A DNA stretch of 24,987 nt, taken from the IMG/VR virus record IMGVR_UViG_3300037481_000216, positions 1 to 24,987 of that record; one strand, written 5' to 3'. The position numbers and the translations under genes were made by a program. This DNA is from a virus. The notes below the pieces were generated by a model that was not told where the DNA came from, ran no database searches, and worked only from the letters and a program-made list of their open reading frames with translations. Shown here piece by piece: positions 22,584-24,987 of the stretch (the first letter of the stretch is position 1; each line of letters starts with the position of its first letter).

Positions 22584-22780
22584 AAGACACAGTAGCATTC
22601 ATCTACGTCCACGCATTTAACGGACTAGTGCGCGTGGAGAGCTTGGATACCGCTCGCAACATCGATGGTAATCCAGAATGGAAACACGTTAGCACTATCA
22701 ACCCTTTCGCTTGGTTAGAGGTGATGCTTCGAGCTTCGACAAAAGACAGAAACAAAATCATCAAACACCTACTAACATGA
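22580..22780 (+). CDS. Small unknown protein, paralogue B
   Basis: A 66-residue protein (MKDTVAFIYVHAFNGLVRVE; then EWKHVSTINPFAWLEVMLRA and KDRNKIIKHLLT). It matches the upstream gene from AFIY/CFIY to the end, with a shorter middle. The ATGA overlap and AAGGAG support the start. The MKDT opening is also shared with the membrane protein at 21932. Function unknown. Confidence 0.65.
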   Translation: MKDTVAFIYVHAFNGLVRVESLDTARNIDGNPEWKHVSTINPFAWLEVMLRASTKDRNKIIKHLLT

Positions 22781-23319
22781 CCTACTCACAATCCGGTCAA
22801 CTCCCCTACCACCAATACTGTCTCGTCGATGCCTCGTTTATATCCAGTCGCACCGGGTTTATCCCATGCGTCTGGTTCGGTCTGGTCTCCATCCCAGGCA
22901 GGATGTGGGGCTGTACCATCCTGCTGGAATGCGGAGCCGTCTACCGGGAGGTGCCGCCGCACGCGCTAGCATTCCAAGAAAACCCTGAACTCGACTGGCG
23001 CGTAGACCACGCACAGCGCTGGGACTGCTACGGCCGCGAGTTCTCAACCATCGAATACACGTACCTCCGAGGCGTGGGAGTCATCGCTAAGAACTGCGAC
23101 GGAGAGTCCTTTGGAGAATACCTCTTCACCGCCGCACCCATCGACGACGGGTTCAGCCGTTACCCTGAGCAAGCTAAGGAGTTCTGCTTCATCAAGCTGA
23201 ACAACGGCCGCCTTACCATCCAACCCACCGACAAAGTCCTATTCACTGACGACTCTTTCGCCACTCCTGAGTGGCCGACGGATCTTAAAACCACCACTGA
23301 AATCTACAGCTGCGAATGA
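22777..23319 (+). CDS. Unknown 180-residue protein, conserved-looking
   Basis: It starts at ATG 22777 in an ATGA overlap; an upstream in-frame TTG/GTG would run back through the previous gene and is less likely. The protein is rich in aromatic and cysteine residues: QYCLVDASFISSRTGFIPCV, then WFGLVSIPGRMWGCTILLEC, GAVYREVPPHALAF, and QRWDCYGREFSTIEYTYLRG. The last third is strand-like (KEFCFIKLNNGRLTIQPTDK). Motifs such as PPHALAF and QRWDCYGREF look strongly constrained, as in an enzyme or a specific host-protein binder. I do not recognise the family. It is the largest unknown in the early operon. Confidence 0.65.
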   Translation: MTYSQSGQLPYHQYCLVDASFISSRTGFIPCVWFGLVSIPGRMWGCTILLECGAVYREVPPHALAFQENPELDWRVDHAQRWDCYGREFSTIEYTYLRGVGVIAKNCDGESFGEYLFTAAPIDDGFSRYPEQAKEFCFIKLNNGRLTIQPTDKVLFTDDSFATPEWPTDLKTTTEIYSCE

Positions 23320-23543
23320 AACTCATCGACCGAATCAAAAAATTCCTTGGATTCAAATCCGGAGTCGGACGTCCTAGGATTTCTCAATCCAAGCAGGACG
23401 CCATCAAATCCGCGCCAATCGAAGTGACGGATGCCGATCTAGCACGCCTGTTTAATCTCTCCTACACCACCATTCAGAGATACCGAAACGCCAATGGAAG
23501 ACCGCGCAGAAAAATTCGCTCAGATCGCAAGAGAACTCCATGA
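23316..23543 (+). CDS. Small HTH protein with GRPR segments
   Basis: A 75-residue, very basic protein. Residues 36-60 (IEVTDADLARLFNLSYTTIQ, RYRNAN) form a helix-turn-helix: A-R-L-F-N-L-S-Y-T-T-I-Q-R-Y-R. Two GRPR motifs flank it (GVGRPRISQ and ANGRPRRKI), AT-hook-like minor-groove anchors. It overlaps the upstream gene as ATGA and its 3' end overlaps the next gene by 50 bases in another frame. It is likely a phage transcription regulator. Confidence 0.65.
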   Translation: MKLIDRIKKFLGFKSGVGRPRISQSKQDAIKSAPIEVTDADLARLFNLSYTTIQRYRNANGRPRRKIRSDRKRTP

Positions 23544-23667
23544 GCGTATGGCCTGTGGCTGTCATCAAGATCCATGCTGGACCTGCCAGCAGGTGAAACG
23601 GAAATATGAAGCAATCGCCCGCGAAGACGCTCGCATCAACGCAGCGCCGGATAAACCTCAGCGGTAA
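23494..23667 (+). CDS. 57-residue Cys-rich protein, partly nested
   Basis: It starts at ATG 23494 inside the 3' end of the HTH gene. The protein (MEDRAEKFAQIARELHERMA, then CGCHQDPCWTC) has a CxCHx4CxxC cluster at residues 21-31, a plausible zinc-binding knuckle between two helices. The stop at 23665-23667 is clean. It overlaps the upstream gene by 50 bases and the downstream one by 62. The coding-like content and cysteine pattern argue for a real gene, though no Shine-Dalgarno is obvious. Possible roles are a DNA or protein adaptor. Confidence 0.55.
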   Translation: MEDRAEKFAQIARELHERMACGCHQDPCWTCQQVKRKYEAIAREDARINAAPDKPQR

Positions 23668-23815
23668 CCGCGTGGTGATCGTCGAGACCAAGGACATATC
23701 CGACCGAGGTGAGAAGGATATCATCGGCACCTGCGTGTCGAACTCACAAGATCCAGTCGCGCTCCTAGCGAACCTCAAGAGGATTCCAGGGGTGATATCC
23801 GCCCAGTATCGATAG
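23606..23815 (+). CDS. Small unknown protein, last gene of the operon
   Basis: A 69-residue protein (NRVVIVETKDISDRGEKDII; DPVALLANLKRIPGVISAQY). The second half has an alpha/beta pattern ending in a strand. The ATG at 23606 lies inside the Cys-rich gene in a different frame; a GTG near 23671 is an alternative start giving about 48 residues. It ends four bases before the terminator hairpin. The 3' part is likely real; the start is uncertain. Confidence 0.5.
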   Translation: MKQSPAKTLASTQRRINLSGNRVVIVETKDISDRGEKDIIGTCVSNSQDPVALLANLKRIPGVISAQYR

Positions 23816-23848
23816 AAAAACCCCCAGGACCTCACAATCCCGGGGGTT
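23816..23848 (-). terminator. Rho-independent terminator between convergent operons
   Basis: The stem AACCCCCAGGA (23819-23829) pairs with TCCCGGGGGTT (23838-23848) with one A-C mismatch and an 8-base loop. On the minus strand it is followed by TTTTT, so it should terminate the HU operon. On the plus strand it is followed by only TT before A residues, so it may act weakly on the plus operon ending at 23815. Confidence 0.8.
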
Positions 23849-23882
23849 AAAACAACTATACACCACTACAAGCGGTAGTACT
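23849..23882. other. Short gap after the terminator
   Basis: 34 bases between the terminator and the stop of the HU-like gene. Nothing recognisable is seen. Confidence 0.5.
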
Positions 23883-24185
23883 CTAATTCTTGGGGGCCAC
23901 TACAGCAAGTGTTTTTATCACCCGATCGGACAGATCTTTGGTCGGCTTGAAGAATATCTTCGGCCTCGGCGGGATCTCGATCTCGATCGACGGCTTCAGG
24001 GGGTTCCGGCCAAACCTTGTCTTGGTCCAACGCACCTCGAACTTACCCACGCCGGGCAGTTCCAGTTCCCCCTTCAGGATTTCCTGCACGATGATCTCGG
24101 TCAACGACCCGACGACCTTGTCGGCGTGCATGACCAAGAGCCCGCACTCATCACTCAGCCTCTGTGCTATGTGGATTCGCTTCAT
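23883..24185 (-). CDS. HU/IHF-family DNA-binding protein
   Basis: A 100-residue histone-like protein that bends and compacts DNA. The N-terminus (KRIHIAQRLSDECGLLVMHA) and helix VVGSLTEIIVQEILKGELEL fit the HU dimer core. The arm region GVGKFEV (45-51), then TRFGRNP (56-62) and IEIPPRPKIFFKPTKDLSDR (69-88), has the family pattern: GVGxF, R-x-x-R-N-P, then P-x-x-x-x-F-x-x-x-K. It ends before the terminator at 23816-23848. It is the last gene of the minus operon and starts one base into the stop region of its neighbour. A phage HU could assist packaging, replication or late control. Confidence 0.88.
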   Translation of the reverse strand: MKRIHIAQRLSDECGLLVMHADKVVGSLTEIIVQEILKGELELPGVGKFEVRWTKTRFGRNPLKPSIEIEIPPRPKIFFKPTKDLSDRVIKTLAVVAPKN

Positions 24186-24409
24186 CAGTTAACCGCCTTA
24201 GGAGGAGCCTCAGGAGGAACCTCGGTAGCCTGTCGGCCCACCATTTCCTCAATCGCCCGGCGAGCGACTGATCCAGCCATCAGCGCCGGAGTCGGACGCA
24301 CCTGCGATCCATCGGCTTCGATCGGTGGCACGCAATCCATGGTGATGTGGAACCCACCCTCGGCGTCTTCGATCACGATCGTGACCTTACGGTGTACGAT
24401 ATCGCTCAC
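24185..24409 (-). CDS. Small unknown protein (GTG start)
   Basis: A 74-residue protein. The first half is strand-rich (KVTIVIEDAEGGFHITMDCV), the middle helical (RPTPALMAGSVARRAIEEMV), and the tail Pro-rich (VPPEAPPKAV). The GTG at 24409 overlaps the upstream stop as GTGA, supporting this start and translational coupling. No domain is recognised. It resembles short phage proteins carrying an amphipathic strand pair; function unknown. Confidence 0.6.
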   Translation of the reverse strand: MSDIVHRKVTIVIEDAEGGFHITMDCVPPIEADGSQVRPTPALMAGSVARRAIEEMVGRQATEVPPEAPPKAVN

Positions 24410-24747
24410 GATACGACCCTTCCCTGTACGCGGACGGTGCGCTCACCGGCCCACGGCGCTGGCTTCTTCGACTCCTGTTCGATCTGGTCAATCAACGCAG
24501 GGTTCGTCACCTGCTGAATCTGGGGAGCTTTCACTCGTTGCTGAACCGTGGTGTTACCGCCCGGGCTGTTTACAACAATCCCCTGCACGCGCACGGTCCT
24601 GCGCTTCTCGTTGATCGCCCCCATCTGGTCAACCCGGCGCTGCCGGTCCTCGGGAGTGAGTGTCTTCGGCCGGCCTCGGCCGCGTTTACCCAGCTGCGAG
24701 GCAGCAAGCTGGACCTCGGTGGGTTCGATAGGTGTTTCGTTTTCCAT
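24406..24747 (-). CDS. AT-hook-like small protein with a duplicated TVRVQG motif
   Basis: From ATG 24747 it is 113 residues; a GTG at 24798 would add 17 residues and overlap the upstream gene, and neither start has a clear Shine-Dalgarno. Residues about 20-27 (KRGRGRPK) form an AT-hook-like basic patch, followed by a helix (LTPEDRQRRVDQMGAINEK). The motif RTVRVQGIVV recurs as RTVRVQGRVV at the C-terminus, separated by a Gln-rich helical linker. Possibly a DNA-binding regulator. Its stop overlaps the next gene as GTGA. Confidence 0.6.
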   Translation of the reverse strand: MENETPIEPTEVQLAASQLGKRGRGRPKTLTPEDRQRRVDQMGAINEKRRTVRVQGIVVNSPGGNTTVQQRVKAPQIQQVTNPALIDQIEQESKKPAPWAGERTVRVQGRVVS

Positions 24748-24787
24748 GTTAGTATACCGCGTTACTGGCGCGGATCGGTACCGCCTA

Positions 24788-24976
24788 TTAGGAGGCACCC
24801 ATCCGAGCCTGCACCCGCTTCCAATACGTTATCGACCCTCGTCTCCATCCCGTCGGGCCATGATGCCAGATCATCGCCAGATCTCGGTCAGTCGGTTTTC
24901 TCCCCAGACGACTCGGTGAACCCCAGTGATCGAGGTACGCCCGAGCGACTCGTACAGCGACGACTCGGTTGGTCAT
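24788..24976 (-). CDS. Small basic unknown protein
   Basis: A 62-residue Arg/Trp-rich protein (VVAVRVARAYLDHWGSPSRL; RDLAMIWHHGPTGWRRGSIT). The WxxGPTGWRRGSITYWKRVQ end looks like a helix-turn-helix or nucleic-acid-binding turn. The ATG at 24976 is near the window edge, so upstream context is missing. The minus operon promoter lies outside. Function unknown. Confidence 0.5.
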   Translation of the reverse strand: MTNRVVAVRVARAYLDHWGSPSRLGRKPTDRDLAMIWHHGPTGWRRGSITYWKRVQARMGAS

Positions 24977-24987
24977 CTCGGACCAGC

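Noticed and set aside
23452-23835. 127-codon minus-strand frame over the operon end and terminator
   Set aside because: Would cross the terminator stem and oppose three coherent small genes.
24126-24614. 162-codon plus-strand frame at the right end
   Set aside because: Runs antisense to the HU-like and AT-hook-like genes; Ser/Arg-rich, no domain.
1-24987. CRISPR arrays, tRNA genes, insertion sequences or integrase/att sites
   Set aside because: No regularly spaced direct repeats, no tRNA cloverleaf and no transposase or integrase motif found by reading.

Overview
The window is part of a tailed bacteriophage genome (Caudoviricetes), most likely a short-tailed, T7-like podovirus. The evidence is a terminase ATPase, then a nozzle / tailspike / fibre / tail-tube-adaptor block, then three genes placed and built like the T7 ejection proteins, and a compact early-type operon with a RecT/RecE-type recombination pair. 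The host cannot be fixed from the sequence. Moderately high GC and several SD-less genes would fit an environmental, perhaps freshwater, host, but that is a guess.

Layout. (1) Positions 1-1269, minus strand: N-terminal 423 codons of the large terminase subunit, cut by the window edge. (2) Positions 1247-19116, plus strand: a nearly gapless virion operon with the nozzle-like protein, a beta-helix tailspike, a fibre-like protein, a tail-tube adaptor, a cupin-fold protein, two small internal virion proteins and a 2651-residue polyvalent-type protein. None of these genes has a clear Shine-Dalgarno sequence. (3) Positions 19161-23815, plus strand: RecT-like annealase, RecE-like PD-(D/E)XK exonuclease and twelve small genes, most joined by ATGA or GTGA overlaps and several with strong Shine-Dalgarno sequences. 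Small HTH, coiled-coil, one-helix membrane and zinc-ribbon-like proteins occur here, including two sets of paralogues. (4) A hairpin terminator at 23816-23848 sits between convergent operons. (5) Positions 23883-24976, minus strand: an HU/IHF-like protein and three small basic or unknown proteins.

How it works together. The terminase packages DNA. The 1247-8498 block builds the tail and receptor-binding apparatus. The 8959-19116 block probably forms the internal core ejected with the DNA. The RecT/exonuclease pair would carry out single-strand-annealing recombination or concatemer formation. The HU-like and AT-hook-like proteins could organise phage DNA. No capsid, portal, lysis, polymerase, integrase, tRNA or CRISPR feature is visible, so these must lie outside the window or be absent.

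The most interesting points are: the giant protein with an embedded domain resembling those of phage polyvalent proteins and a duplicated helical module; a roughly 57-residue 'HGL' module shared by the tailspike and the nozzle protein; a 20-bp palindrome on the start codon of the recombination operon; and divergent terminase and tail genes whose start regions overlap.
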